Source: Bradyrhizobium sp. SZCCT0153 (GTDB lineage Bacteria; Pseudomonadota; Alphaproteobacteria; Rhizobiales; Xanthobacteraceae). Taken from it: DNA of 64,000 nt. Made by a program: the position numbers and the translations under genes. Every line of letters starts with the position of its first letter. Positions within the stretch are counted from its first letter, which is position 1. The notes under the pieces were generated by a model, which saw only the letters and a program-made list of their open reading frames with translations, was not told where the DNA came from and searched no databases. Shown here one piece after another: positions 17,801 through 28,041 of this stretch. Location: positions 496,001 to 560,000 of the forward strand of contig NZ_JAFCKS010000002.1 of the NCBI RefSeq assembly GCF_018129995.1. The letters are read 5' to 3'.

Positions 17801-18296
17801 TCCGATGGAATTTTTGCGCGGGATGCTTTCGCGCGAGCGGGTGGTGGCCTGCAAGGAGATCAGCCACGAGAACGAGCGGCGACGCGTCCGCTGCGCCGGC
17901 GTCGTGCTGGTGCGGCAGCGGCCGGGCAGCGCCAGCGGCGTCGTGTTCATGACGCTGGAGGACGAAACCGGCATCGCCAATGTCGTGGTGTGGCCCAAGA
18001 TCATGGAGCAGTACCGCAAGGAGGTGATGGGCGCGCGCCTCATCCTGGTCGAGGGCTATATCCAGAGCAGCCCCGAAAAGGTGACGCATCTGATCGCGCA
18101 GCGCATGGTCGACCGCTCGCACGATCTGGTCAGCCTCGCCAACGATGCACTCAGCCGCAAGCATCCAGTGCCGGCAGGCGCTACCGTGGTCGAGCCGCTC
18201 AACGACGACCGCCGCGACCACGCGGATACCCCCGCGCAAAAGATCCGCCACCCCCGCAACGTCCGCATCCTGCCGCCGTCGCGCGATTTTCATTGA
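14853..18296 (+). CDS. dnaE2: Error-prone DNA polymerase DnaE2
   Basis: This 1147-residue C-family polymerase has a PHP-like N-terminal domain (EIGITTNFSFLRGGSDP, IADHNTLAGVVRAY) that lacks the usual HxH metal motif. The polymerase palm carries CQGRGSAANSAVCYVLGIT and the catalytic PPDIDVDFEH near residues 385-394. Fingers and a tandem helix-hairpin-helix domain (TSLEDFARDTGLPKRALILLADAD) follow, then an OB fold (RRVRCAGVVLVRQRPGSASG). Together with ImuA and ImuB it performs SOS-induced mutagenic lesion bypass. Residues about 843-866 come from an in-frame genomic repeat, so the protein is longer than the usual 1,050-1,100. The start overlaps the imuB stop. Confidence 0.93.
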   Translation: MNAPAYAEIGITTNFSFLRGGSDPRAYVHQASKLGIPVIGIADHNTLAGVVRAYKELDNDKVRHKPKLLIGTRIVFIDGTPDIFVYPRDRAAYGRLCQLLTRGKRGDDITRIEKGECHLRFADLLEFSEGQLLILTLPHRFDAAQAQDILAKLKTSRAGGVWLAVSLIYRGDDRRRLVRLDDLAAKAKVPLLATNEVLYHDPGRRPLQDVLTCIREKTTIGAVGRKLEANAERFLKTPREMSRLFRDFPEAVAETMRFADRIEFTLDQLKYQYPDEPVPPGKTAQGHLEDLTWAGVQTYFAGKIDEKLRATLKKELALIAELKYAHYFLTVHDIVHYARSQNILCQGRGSAANSAVCYVLGITSVDPTKVDLLFERFISKERLEPPDIDVDFEHSRREEVMQYVYRRYGRHRAAIIATVIHYRPRSAIRDVGKALGLTEDVTAALADTVWGSWGKGLNDMQVRQAGLDPKNPMINLAVELATELIEFPRHLSQHVGGYVLTQDRLDTYVPIGNAAMDERTFIEWDKDDVDALSMMKVDVLALGMLTCIRKCFDLIDRHKGERWVLASVPQDDPKVYDMLCLGESLGVFQVESRAQMNMLPRLKPRTFYDLVIEVAIVRPGPIQGDMVHPYLRRRNGQEEVRYPSPSPEHGPADELYKVLHKTKGVPLFQEQAMRIAIEAAKFTSEEANGLRRSMATFRNVGTIGQYEEKLIGNMVARGYDPNFARSCFDQIKGFGSYGFPESHAASFAQLVYISSWLKHHHPDAFCCGLLNSQPMGFYAPAQIVGDARKNGVEVRDIDVSYSFAQNTLEEGRGKYCAVRLGFRQIDGFHWLDEDEERLKRSQLSFRSAQLVRRSSESEGGSASHDGIVLPLPGEVKEDWAARIVAARNRRPFTSLEDFARDTGLPKRALILLADADAFRSLGLDRREALWQVRRLPDDVPLPLFEAATAREQPDEHAKPLPVMPRAEQVVADYQTIRLSLKGHPMEFLRGMLSRERVVACKEISHENERRRVRCAGVVLVRQRPGSASGVVFMTLEDETGIANVVVWPKIMEQYRKEVMGARLILVEGYIQSSPEKVTHLIAQRMVDRSHDLVSLANDALSRKHPVPAGATVVEPLNDDRRDHADTPAQKIRHPRNVRILPPSRDFH
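17381..17450. repeat. Genomic repeat embedded in dnaE2 coding sequence
   Basis: GTCATTCCGGAGTGCGC at the start and GCGCGAGCCATGACGGG at the end are the borders of a common Bradyrhizobium intergenic repeat. The core with ACTTGTCCGCCGAAGC and GCGAAGGCGGAAGC matches the intergenic repeat at 1866-1979. It is translated in frame, giving a serine/arginine-rich insertion (RSAQLVRRSSESEGGSASHDG) just ahead of the helix-hairpin-helix domain of DnaE2. Confidence 0.8.
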
Positions 18297-18321
18297 GGTG
18301 CTTCCCTCTAACGAAGCTGCC

Positions 18322-18404
18322 GTAGGGTGGGCAAAGGCGCGTAAGCGCCGTGCCCACGTTCTAGGTTCTTTCGCGAAAGCGGTGGGCACGCTTCGCCACC
18401 CTAC
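18322..18404. repeat. Palindromic intergenic repeat (GTAGGGTGGGCA family)
   Basis: Outer arms GTAGGGTGG and CCACCCTAC bracket internal hairpins GGCGC/GCGCC and GTGGGCAC. It lies between the convergent dnaE2 and SDR genes and may end transcription on both strands. Confidence 0.85.
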
Positions 18405-18433
18405 AAGTTCTTCGGTGATGATGCTCCGCTTCC

Positions 18434-19204
18434 CTAAAAATTCACCCGGTTCGAGATCGCCCCATCCACGACGAGATTCGATCCCGTCGTGAACCCCGAC
18501 ACCGGGCTTGCCAGAAACACCGCTGCGCTCGCGATCTCCTGAGGCGTCGCCATGCGGCCTGTCGGATTGCGCTTCATCGCATCATTGTAACGCTCGGGCA
18601 TGTTCTGCTCGATCATGTTCCAGACGCCGCCCTTGAAATAGACCGTGCCGGGCGACACCACGTTGACGCGGATCTTCTTCTTGGCATATTGCCGCGCCAG
18701 CCCCTTGGCCATGTGGATCAGGGCCGCCTTGATCGGGCCGTAGGAGCTGGCGAGATCGGCCTGCGCCGCCGAAATCGATGAAATGATGACGAAGGCGGCA
18801 TCGCCGCTCGTCTCGCCGCCGGCCTCGAGGAACGGCCGCGCGGCGTCGAACGCGTGCACGGCGCCGAGCACGTCGAGCCGAAAATTCTGTTCCCACGATG
18901 CGGCATCATGGCCTTGTGCCATCGCGCCCGCGTTGGAGAACAGCATGTCGATGCCGCCGAGTTCGCGTGCAGCGCCCTCGATCCAGGATTTCAGCGCCGC
19001 GCCGTCGGTGACATCGACCGGGCCGCCGGTCGCGCGGATGCCGCTGGACTTCAGTTCAGCGACGGTAGCCGCGACCTGGTCGGCGTTGCGCGCACACACC
19101 GCGACATTGGCGCCTTCACCGGCCAGCGTTGCCGCAATCGCCCGCCCGATGCCGCGCGTGCCGCCGAGTACGACGGCGTTCTTGCCTTTGAGACCGAGAT
19201 CCAT
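18434..19204 (-). CDS. SDR family NAD(P)-dependent oxidoreductase
   Basis: The ATG at 19204 gives 256 residues (MDLGLKGKNAVVLGG), standard for a classical short-chain dehydrogenase. The cofactor motif is GGTRGIGRA, followed by SNAGA in place of NNAG. The catalytic set is Ser in ISSISA and Tyr-x3-Lys in SYGPIKAA. The C-terminal GRMATPQEIASAAVFLASP and GSNLVVDG are typical of 3-oxoacyl-ACP reductase-like SDRs. Arg in GTRGIGR and CARN at the end of strand 2 suggest NADP preference. Substrate unknown. The frame continues upstream to 19924 but without SDR-like sequence. Confidence 0.9.
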   Translation of the reverse strand: MDLGLKGKNAVVLGGTRGIGRAIAATLAGEGANVAVCARNADQVAATVAELKSSGIRATGGPVDVTDGAALKSWIEGAARELGGIDMLFSNAGAMAQGHDAASWEQNFRLDVLGAVHAFDAARPFLEAGGETSGDAAFVIISSISAAQADLASSYGPIKAALIHMAKGLARQYAKKKIRVNVVSPGTVYFKGGVWNMIEQNMPERYNDAMKRNPTGRMATPQEIASAAVFLASPVSGFTTGSNLVVDGAISNRVNF

Positions 19205-19299
19205 TGTTTGGTTTTCCTTGTTGATCGTGCGGAACTTAGTTGTTTGAGCGAGGATGTCGAATTCATTCTCGGTGTCATACCCCGCGAAAGCGGCCCACC

Positions 19300-19587
19300 T
19301 CACTCCGGCGCCGCGCCCACCGGCGGGCCGCCGGGCGGGCGGTGCAGGAAGGTCAGCGAGGCGTAGGCGCCGGCCCAGGAGCCGATCGCCGCGAAAGCGA
19401 CATAGAACGCGTTTTCGGTGTAGCTGATCACCGCGTAGGAAGAGAGCAGGTACCAGACCGCGCTCCAGTTCGCCGCCGGCACCCGCTTGCGCGCGATCAC
19501 GGCCGAGGTGAACATGACATAGACCGCGTCGGTGGCCGCCGTTGCGATGAACACGGCGCCTGCGGTGAGGGGATCGATGGCGGCCAT
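19300..19587 (-). CDS. Small membrane protein of unknown function
   Basis: This is a 95-residue protein starting MAAIDPLTAGAVFIATAATDAVYVMFT, with about three hydrophobic segments (8-28, 38-58, 60-80) and a proline/glycine-rich C-terminus (HRPPGGPPVG). A longer frame to 19677 would read through a palindromic repeat and is not favoured. It lies 95 bases upstream of the SDR gene on the same strand and may be cotranscribed with it. I do not recognise a family with certainty. Confidence 0.65.
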   Translation of the reverse strand: MAAIDPLTAGAVFIATAATDAVYVMFTSAVIARKRVPAANWSAVWYLLSSYAVISYTENAFYVAFAAIGSWAGAYASLTFLHRPPGGPPVGAAPE

Positions 19588-19630
19588 TGCATTCCTTTGT
19601 GTGCTGATGGAAGGTCTCGAAAAAACTACA

Positions 19631-19673
19631 GCATGATCCCGAAAGCGCGCAGCGGTTTTCCGGAAGATCATGC
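19631..19673. repeat. Palindromic repeat (GCATGATC family)
   Basis: Arms GCATGATC and GATCATGC surround CCGAAAGCGCGCAGCGGTTTTCCGGAA. The same GCATGATC...TTCCGGATCATGC element recurs at 31588-31636. It lies between divergent genes (membrane protein and CoA-transferase). Confidence 0.85.
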
Positions 19674-19706
19674 TCAAACAATAACCTGAAAGAGAGAGAA
19701 GCGGTC

Positions 19707-21107
19707 ATGCAAAGCCCCGCCGGCATTCTCAGCGACATCTGGACCTCCGCTGGCGGCGATGCGGCCGCGCTCGAACGCGTGAAGCTGACGGGCGAAGAGC
19801 CGCAAATCCCGTCCTCGTTTCGCGTCGCCGTCGCCGGACAAACCACGATCGCCGCCTCGGGCCTCGCTGCCGCCGAGATCTGGAGGCTGCGCAGCGGCGA
19901 GGCGCAGGATGTCTCGGTCGACATGCGCCACGCCGTCGTCGAATGCCGCTCCGAGCGCTATTTGCGTGTCGACGACAAGCCGCCGCCGCCGGCCTGGGAC
20001 GCCATCGCCGGCGTCTACAGGACCGGCGACAACCGCTTCGTCCGCTGTCATACCAATTTCCCGCATCACCGCGACGCCGTCTGCAACGTGCTCGGTTGCG
20101 AGCCCGAGCGCGAGAAAGTGCAGGCTGCGCTGATGCAATGGAAGGGTGAGGATTTCGAGACTGCGGCCTATGCCGCGGGCGGAGTCGTCGCCCTGATGCG
20201 GTCCTACGACGAATGGTCCGAGCTGCCGCAGGCCCGCGTGCTCGCCGAATTGCCGCTCATCTCGATCGAGAAGATCGGCGAGGCTGCGCCAAAGCGGTGG
20301 TCCAAAGGCGATCGTCCGCTCTCAGGCCTGCGCGTGCTCGATCTCTCCCGCGTCATCGCAGGGCCGGTCGCCGGCCGCACGCTCGCCGCGCACGGCGCCG
20401 ATGTGCTGCTGATTTCAGGGCCGGAGCTGCCCGCTATACCCTGGCTCACCATTGACACCGGCCGCGGCAAGCTCACCACCTTCATCGCGTTGAAGAGTGA
20501 GGCCGGCCGGGCGCAGATGCGCGAGTTGTTGAAGGACGCCGACATCTTATCGCAAGGCTATCGCCCGCGCGCGCTGGCCGCTCTCGGCTTCGCGCCGGAG
20601 GACGCAGCGAAGATCAATCCCGGCATCGTCTATGTGACGCTGTCGGCCTATGGCCATGCCGGCCCCTGGGCGGAGCGGCGCGGCTTCGACTCGCTGGTGC
20701 AGACCACGACCGGCTTCAACCGTGCCGAAGGGCAGGCCGCCGGGATCGACGGGCCGAAGGAATTGCCGGCGCAGATGCTCGACCATGCCACCGGTTATCT
20801 GATGGCGTTCGGCGCGATGATGGCCAAGGCGCGCCAGGCCCGCGAAGGCGGCAGCTGGCACGTTCGCGTGTCGCTGGCGCAGACCGGACGCTGGCTGTGG
20901 AATCTCGGACGACTCGAAGGTGGCCTGAACACCCCGGATATTACGGGTGAGGCTGTACATGCTGCATTCATCGAGAGCATGCCATCTGGCTTCGGCACGT
21001 TGAAGGCAGTGCGCCATTCAGCGCTGCTGTCGAAGACGCCGGCGCAATGGAGTCGTCCGGCAATGCCGCTCGGCAGTCATCCGGCGCAGTGGCCGGCGAG
21101 AAGCTGA
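19707..21107 (+). CDS. CaiB/BaiF-like (family III) CoA-transferase-related protein
   Basis: This 466-residue protein contains family III CoA-transferase segments: PLSGLRVLDLSRVIAGPVAGRTLAAHGADVLLI near 203-235, TIDTGRGK, ADILSQGYRPRALAALG and VYVTLSAYGHAGPW. An N-terminal half resembles the enzymes' later region (AAAEIWRLRSGEAQDVSVDMRHAV), so the polypeptide looks permuted or made of two half-domains. In both places where I would expect the catalytic Asp of the VSxxD motif I read other residues (VSVDMRH and VSLAQTG). It may thus be a non-canonical or inactive member. A tandem repeat begins at its stop codon. Confidence 0.75.
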   Translation: MQSPAGILSDIWTSAGGDAAALERVKLTGEEPQIPSSFRVAVAGQTTIAASGLAAAEIWRLRSGEAQDVSVDMRHAVVECRSERYLRVDDKPPPPAWDAIAGVYRTGDNRFVRCHTNFPHHRDAVCNVLGCEPEREKVQAALMQWKGEDFETAAYAAGGVVALMRSYDEWSELPQARVLAELPLISIEKIGEAAPKRWSKGDRPLSGLRVLDLSRVIAGPVAGRTLAAHGADVLLISGPELPAIPWLTIDTGRGKLTTFIALKSEAGRAQMRELLKDADILSQGYRPRALAALGFAPEDAAKINPGIVYVTLSAYGHAGPWAERRGFDSLVQTTTGFNRAEGQAAGIDGPKELPAQMLDHATGYLMAFGAMMAKARQAREGGSWHVRVSLAQTGRWLWNLGRLEGGLNTPDITGEAVHAAFIESMPSGFGTLKAVRHSALLSKTPAQWSRPAMPLGSHPAQWPARS

Positions 21108-21143
21108 CGTGAAGCTAACGCGAAGCTGACATGAAGCTGACGT
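21100..21143. repeat. Four-copy tandem 11-bp repeat
   Basis: Four consecutive units, GAAGCTGACGT, GAAGCTAACGC, GAAGCTGACAT and GAAGCTGACGT, begin in the last codons of the CoA-transferase gene and continue past its stop. Copies 1 and 4 are identical. The remaining spacer to 21274 holds no other clear feature. Confidence 0.9.
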
Positions 21144-21274
21144 GTCGCAAAATTTTAACGCAAACCGAAAGGCGCCCGGCGTTTTTTAGGTTGTTTGAAA
21201 TCGCAATTCGGCACTATTAGCGCGACCGATGAGGCAGGCAGCCGCCGGTATCATCGCAGATTAGACCGGGCCCC

Positions 21275-22519
21275 ATGGTAGTTGAAAATACCAAACGATT
21301 GCAGGTGCTTACAAAACAGCGGGTGATCACGTCCGTAGTTTTACTAGCGCTTGCGGGTGCCGGGGCCTACGGCTTCCTCTATGCGGGAGCCAAGGACAAG
21401 AGCCACTCCGAGATATCCAGCCAGTCGCGCAGGAGTGCGCAGAACTTCACGCCGACGCCGTCGGAATGGGCGACGCTGACGATCGAGCCGGTCAAGGCCA
21501 AGACCTTCCGGGCCGAATATGTCACCGAAGGCAAGGTCGCGGTCGATGAGGACCGCTCGACGCCGGTGTTCTCGCCCTATGCAGGCCGGGTGACCAGGCT
21601 GCTCGCCAAGCCGGGCGAGACGCTGAAGCAAGGTCAACCGCTGTTCACGATCGAGGCCGCCGACACCGTGCAGGCCCAGAACGATTTCATCGCGGCGATG
21701 ACCTCGCAGAACAAGGCGAAGTCCGCGATCGATCTTGCCGACATCCAGTTCAAACGCGCCAAGGACCTCTATGAGGGCCACGCCATTCCGCTGAAGGACT
21801 ACCAGCAGGCGGAAGCGACCCAGGTTCAGGCGCAGAACGACATGCGCTCCTCGGCGACGTCGCTGGAAGCCGCGCGCAACAAGCTGCGCATCCTCGGTTT
21901 CACCGACGAGACCATCAAGGCCTTCCAGGACAAGGGCGCCATCAATCCGGAAGTCACGATCTATTCGCCGATCGCGGGTACGGTCGTGCAGCGCAAGATC
22001 GGCCCGGGCCAGTACGTCAACTCCGGCGCCAGCGATCCGGTCTTCGTGATCGGCGATCTCTCCACCGTCTGGCTCACCGCCTTCGTGCGCGAGAGCGATG
22101 CGGCCGCGGTCTGTCTCGGACAGGACATCACCGTCAACGTGATGGCGCTTCCGGGCCGCCCGCTGACGGCTAAAATCAACTACGTGGCCACGGCGATCGA
22201 TCCCGCCACTCGCCGCCTCCTGGTGCGCGCCACCATCGACAACAAGGACGGCCTGCTCAAGCCCGAGATGTTTGCCAACGTCACGATCTATTCGGCTGGC
22301 GACCGCGCCGCGCCGGCCGTGCCGAAGCAGGCGTTGATCTATGAAGCCGACAAGGTCCGACTCTGGGTTGCGCGCGAGGACAAGTCGGTCGAACTGCGCG
22401 AGATCAAGATCGGCCTCATCAACGGCAACCTCGTCGAGGTCACCAGCAATCTGAAGCCCGGCGAGCAGATCGTCACCAAAGGCAGCCTGTTCATCGACCG
22501 CGCGGCGTCCGGCAGCTGA
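21275..22519 (+). CDS. RND efflux periplasmic adaptor (membrane fusion) subunit
   Basis: The 414-residue protein has one N-terminal membrane anchor (VITSVVLLALAGAGAYGFLYAG), then a barrel-sandwich hybrid half (SPYAGRVTRLLAKPGETLKQGQPLF), a coiled-coil hairpin (about 125-205), the second lipoyl half (YSPIAGTVVQRKIGPGQYV) and C-terminal beta-barrel and membrane-proximal domains. Organisation matches CzcB/HlyD-type adaptors that link an inner-membrane RND pump to TolC. No histidine-rich metal-binding N-terminus is present, so metal specificity is not evident. It is 37 bases upstream of the RND permease and surely cotranscribed. Confidence 0.9.
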   Translation: MVVENTKRLQVLTKQRVITSVVLLALAGAGAYGFLYAGAKDKSHSEISSQSRRSAQNFTPTPSEWATLTIEPVKAKTFRAEYVTEGKVAVDEDRSTPVFSPYAGRVTRLLAKPGETLKQGQPLFTIEAADTVQAQNDFIAAMTSQNKAKSAIDLADIQFKRAKDLYEGHAIPLKDYQQAEATQVQAQNDMRSSATSLEAARNKLRILGFTDETIKAFQDKGAINPEVTIYSPIAGTVVQRKIGPGQYVNSGASDPVFVIGDLSTVWLTAFVRESDAAAVCLGQDITVNVMALPGRPLTAKINYVATAIDPATRRLLVRATIDNKDGLLKPEMFANVTIYSAGDRAAPAVPKQALIYEADKVRLWVAREDKSVELREIKIGLINGNLVEVTSNLKPGEQIVTKGSLFIDRAASGS

Positions 22520-22556
22520 TCGACGACCCAAGAAACAAGACAAGCTGAAGCCCCGC

Positions 22557-25673
<3,117 letters not shown>

Positions 25674-25682
25674 ACGCGCCTG

Positions 25683-26306
25683 TCACAACATCCGCTGCGC
25701 GATCCGTACCAGCATCGTGGCGCCGAGTCCGAGCAGCATCAGGCTCGCGAACCGGCTGCTCAACGACAGCATCCGCGGCGTCAGCCGTGACCGCGCGGTT
25801 GCGACCATCGTGCTGAGCATCATCCACCAGATCGCCGAGCCGACGAAGACGCCCGCGACCAGCGGCGGGGCAACAGATGGTGTCGAGAACGCATGCAGCG
25901 CCGCCAGGAACAGGATGACGGTCAGCGGATTGGTCAGCCCGAGAGCGACGGCGCTGAAATAGGCGCGCGTCAGGCGTACGTTGGCGATCCGGCCTTCCTG
26001 AAGCACGAAGGAGCTGCGATGGGTCCGGATCGCGAACCACAGCAGCGTAAGCGCCGAGACGATGCCGAAGCCGGCGGCATTGGCCTCGACCCAGGGCTGC
26101 GCAAGCGCGCCGAGTCCCAAGACCGCAAGGACGCTGTAGGTGAGATGCACGGTCGCCGCACCGAAGCCGGTTGCGAGGCCAGTGGCCATGCCCGATGCCA
26201 GTGTGCGCTGAATGCAGAGCATCCCCATGGGTCCGATGGGAGCGGCGACGGTGAAACCAATTCCAATGCCGGAGAAAAGCGCGGCAAGATAATGCGATAA
26301 GGGCAT
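25683..26306 (-). CDS. LysE/ArgO family amino-acid exporter
   Basis: This is a 207-residue membrane protein with about six hydrophobic segments. The N-terminus AALFSGIGIGFTVAAPIGPMGMLCIQRTL contains the conserved PxGP motif, and GLTNPLTVILFLA in the fourth segment is the usual NP motif of the LysE superfamily. Such proteins export basic or other amino acids and related solutes. It is convergent with the RND permease, with only nine bases between the stops. A short palindrome lies about 90 bases upstream. No LysG-type regulator is adjacent. Confidence 0.88.
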   Translation of the reverse strand: MPLSHYLAALFSGIGIGFTVAAPIGPMGMLCIQRTLASGMATGLATGFGAATVHLTYSVLAVLGLGALAQPWVEANAAGFGIVSALTLLWFAIRTHRSSFVLQEGRIANVRLTRAYFSAVALGLTNPLTVILFLAALHAFSTPSVAPPLVAGVFVGSAIWWMMLSTMVATARSRLTPRMLSLSSRFASLMLLGLGATMLVRIAQRML

Positions 26307-26395
26307 GCATCCGCACGAATAAATGAAATCTGTGCGTGTGCGTACCGGCGAATGAGAATCCTTGCCTCAACCGAAAGGGTGAAAAGCGAAAGGAA

Positions 26396-26413
26396 ACACG
26401 AACACGTTCGTGT
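26396..26413. promoter_or_regulatory. Possible operator palindrome upstream of the LysE-type gene
   Basis: ACACGAA-CACG-TTCGTGT is a perfect 7-bp dyad with a 4-base centre, 90 bases upstream of the exporter start. Dyads of this size suit a TetR/MarR/LacI-type dimer, but no regulator gene is adjacent and the spacer (26307-26507) holds nothing else clear. It could be chance. Confidence 0.3.
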
Positions 26414-26507
26414 GAGTCCGGCACCGTTGTGCTTTCGCGACAACAGTTCCACGACTCGGCATGGAATTGCGTCGCACTTCGTTGAACCTAATCGCGCCTG
26501 TCGCGAC

Positions 26508-27419
26508 TCAGAACCCGTAGAGACGTGCCGGATTGTCGACCAGGATCTTCTTGCGTACATCAGCATCCGGCGCCCACACCGGAAGCTGATTGAGCAGGCG
26601 GCCGTCGTCGATCTGGTAGAGCGGCGCGATGTCGGTTGCCTTGCGTCCCTCGACACGGCTCGAATCCGGATGCGGCCAGTCCGTGCCCCAGACGATGCGG
26701 TCCGCATTCGCCGCGATCAGTGCGCGCGCATAGGGCACCATGTCCTGATAATCGGGTGCGAGCTTCGACGAGCGGTAGGCGCCGGAGATCTTCACATAGG
26801 CCTTGCCGGATTTGACGAGTTCGACCAGGTCCGCAAATCCCGGCTGCTCCAGCCCATGCGGAGCCTCAAGGCCGCCGAAATGGTCGAACACGATGGGCAC
26901 CGGTGCGGCCAGCACAAGCTCCTTGATCGCCGAGATCATCGGCAGCGTGGTATAGAGTTGCACGTGCCAGCCGCGCGCCTTCATGCGCTCGGAAGCCGCC
27001 GTGAAGCGGGCGCGGCCGGCATTGGGATCGCTGACGCCGCCGGTCGCGAGATTGATGCGGATGCCGCGGAAGCCATCCGCCTGTATCGCATCGAGCTGCG
27101 CCTCCGTGGTGTTGTCGTCGATCACGGCCACCCCGCGCGCGTTCGCGCCGCGCGCCTTCATGCCGAACAGCGACGAGGAATTGTCGGTGCCGTAGACGCT
27201 CGGCGTCACGATCACCACGCGCTCGACATGCAGCGCCTTGTGAAGCGCCGCCATTTCTTCAGGGCTCGCCGGCTCCGGCGTGTAGACGCGCCCGGCGAAG
27301 AAGGGAAATTTTTCGACGTCGCCATGGATGTGGGTGTGACAGTCGCAGGCATGCGCCGGAACGTCGAAATTGACCGGCGTCGCGGGCTGCGCCGCGCGGG
27401 GGTGGGCTTTGCTGGACAT
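26508..27419 (-). CDS. Amidohydrolase-2 family hydrolase (PDC lactonase-like)
   Basis: From the ATG at 27419 (MSSKAHPRAA) the protein has 303 residues. The metal-dependent hydrolase motif CDCHTHIHGD near residue 25, VFDHFGG, and the catalytic Asp in GTDWPHP are arranged as in 2-pyrone-4,6-dicarboxylate lactonase (LigI) and related cog3618 enzymes. The substrate is probably a lactone or cyclic carboxylate from aromatic or sugar breakdown, but there is no pathway context next to it. The frame extends ten codons upstream to 27449; the internal ATG fits the family length better. Confidence 0.85.
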   Translation of the reverse strand: MSSKAHPRAAQPATPVNFDVPAHACDCHTHIHGDVEKFPFFAGRVYTPEPASPEEMAALHKALHVERVVIVTPSVYGTDNSSSLFGMKARGANARGVAVIDDNTTEAQLDAIQADGFRGIRINLATGGVSDPNAGRARFTAASERMKARGWHVQLYTTLPMISAIKELVLAAPVPIVFDHFGGLEAPHGLEQPGFADLVELVKSGKAYVKISGAYRSSKLAPDYQDMVPYARALIAANADRIVWGTDWPHPDSSRVEGRKATDIAPLYQIDDGRLLNQLPVWAPDADVRKKILVDNPARLYGF

Positions 27420-27458
27420 GGCTACTCCGGCGGCAAGGGAGGCCGGCACGGTATCACA

Positions 27459-28016
27459 TCAGCCCGGCAGCCGCCCCACTTCGCTGCATAGCTGCTCGAC
27501 GAGGTCCGCAAGCGGGCGTGAGCCGTCAACGCGCACCATCGGGCAGGGCAGGCTCGCGAGCCACGCTTCATCCTTTGCAAGACTGCGGCCTTCGCGATCC
27601 CCGGCTTCGTAGCGCGATGCCCATTCGACAAAAGAGTCAGTCTCGTCGTGGCGCCATCCGCCCGGTGCGACGGCGTCAGCGCCGAAATGGGCGGCCTCGC
27701 GGGCGCGCAATCGCGTCAACCGGATTTCGCGCGGCGTGCTCACGAAGACGACCAGATCGAAAAGCGGAACGAGCTCCTCGCCCCAGCCGGTGATGGTTCC
27801 GCTCAGCACCCAATCGAGACGCGGCAGAAACATCTCGCGCATCAGGCGCAGGCGCTCGGCGGCGGGGCGCGTCGTCTGGTAAGGGGGCGCGGTCGGCAGC
27901 CAGAAATAATCATCGCTGTCGTGATGCGGCAGCGCAAGCCGGCCGGCGATCGCGCGACCGACGGTCGTCACGCCGGAGCCTGAAGCTCCCATCAGATGGA
28001 TTCGGCGGCTCTTCAT
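27459..28016 (-). CDS. P-loop NTPase, adenylate/shikimate kinase-like
   Basis: This protein of about 185 residues has Walker A GASGSGVTTVG near residue 10, with Val-Thr in place of the usual Lys-Thr/Ser, so the phosphate-binding lysine is missing. It continues with HHDSDDYFW, a nucleotide-kinase-like acidic motif, DWVLSGTITGW and VVFVSTPREIRLTRLRAREA, the lid region. It looks like an AAA_17/AAA_18 small-molecule kinase or topology modulation protein. Loss of the Walker lysine casts doubt on normal ATP hydrolysis. A GTG or ATG three codons upstream (28025) is also possible as start. Function unknown. Confidence 0.75.
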   Translation of the reverse strand: MKSRRIHLMGASGSGVTTVGRAIAGRLALPHHDSDDYFWLPTAPPYQTTRPAAERLRLMREMFLPRLDWVLSGTITGWGEELVPLFDLVVFVSTPREIRLTRLRAREAAHFGADAVAPGGWRHDETDSFVEWASRYEAGDREGRSLAKDEAWLASLPCPMVRVDGSRPLADLVEQLCSEVGRLPG

Positions 28017-28041
28017 CGGCACCAAGCCAGACGATGTGATA

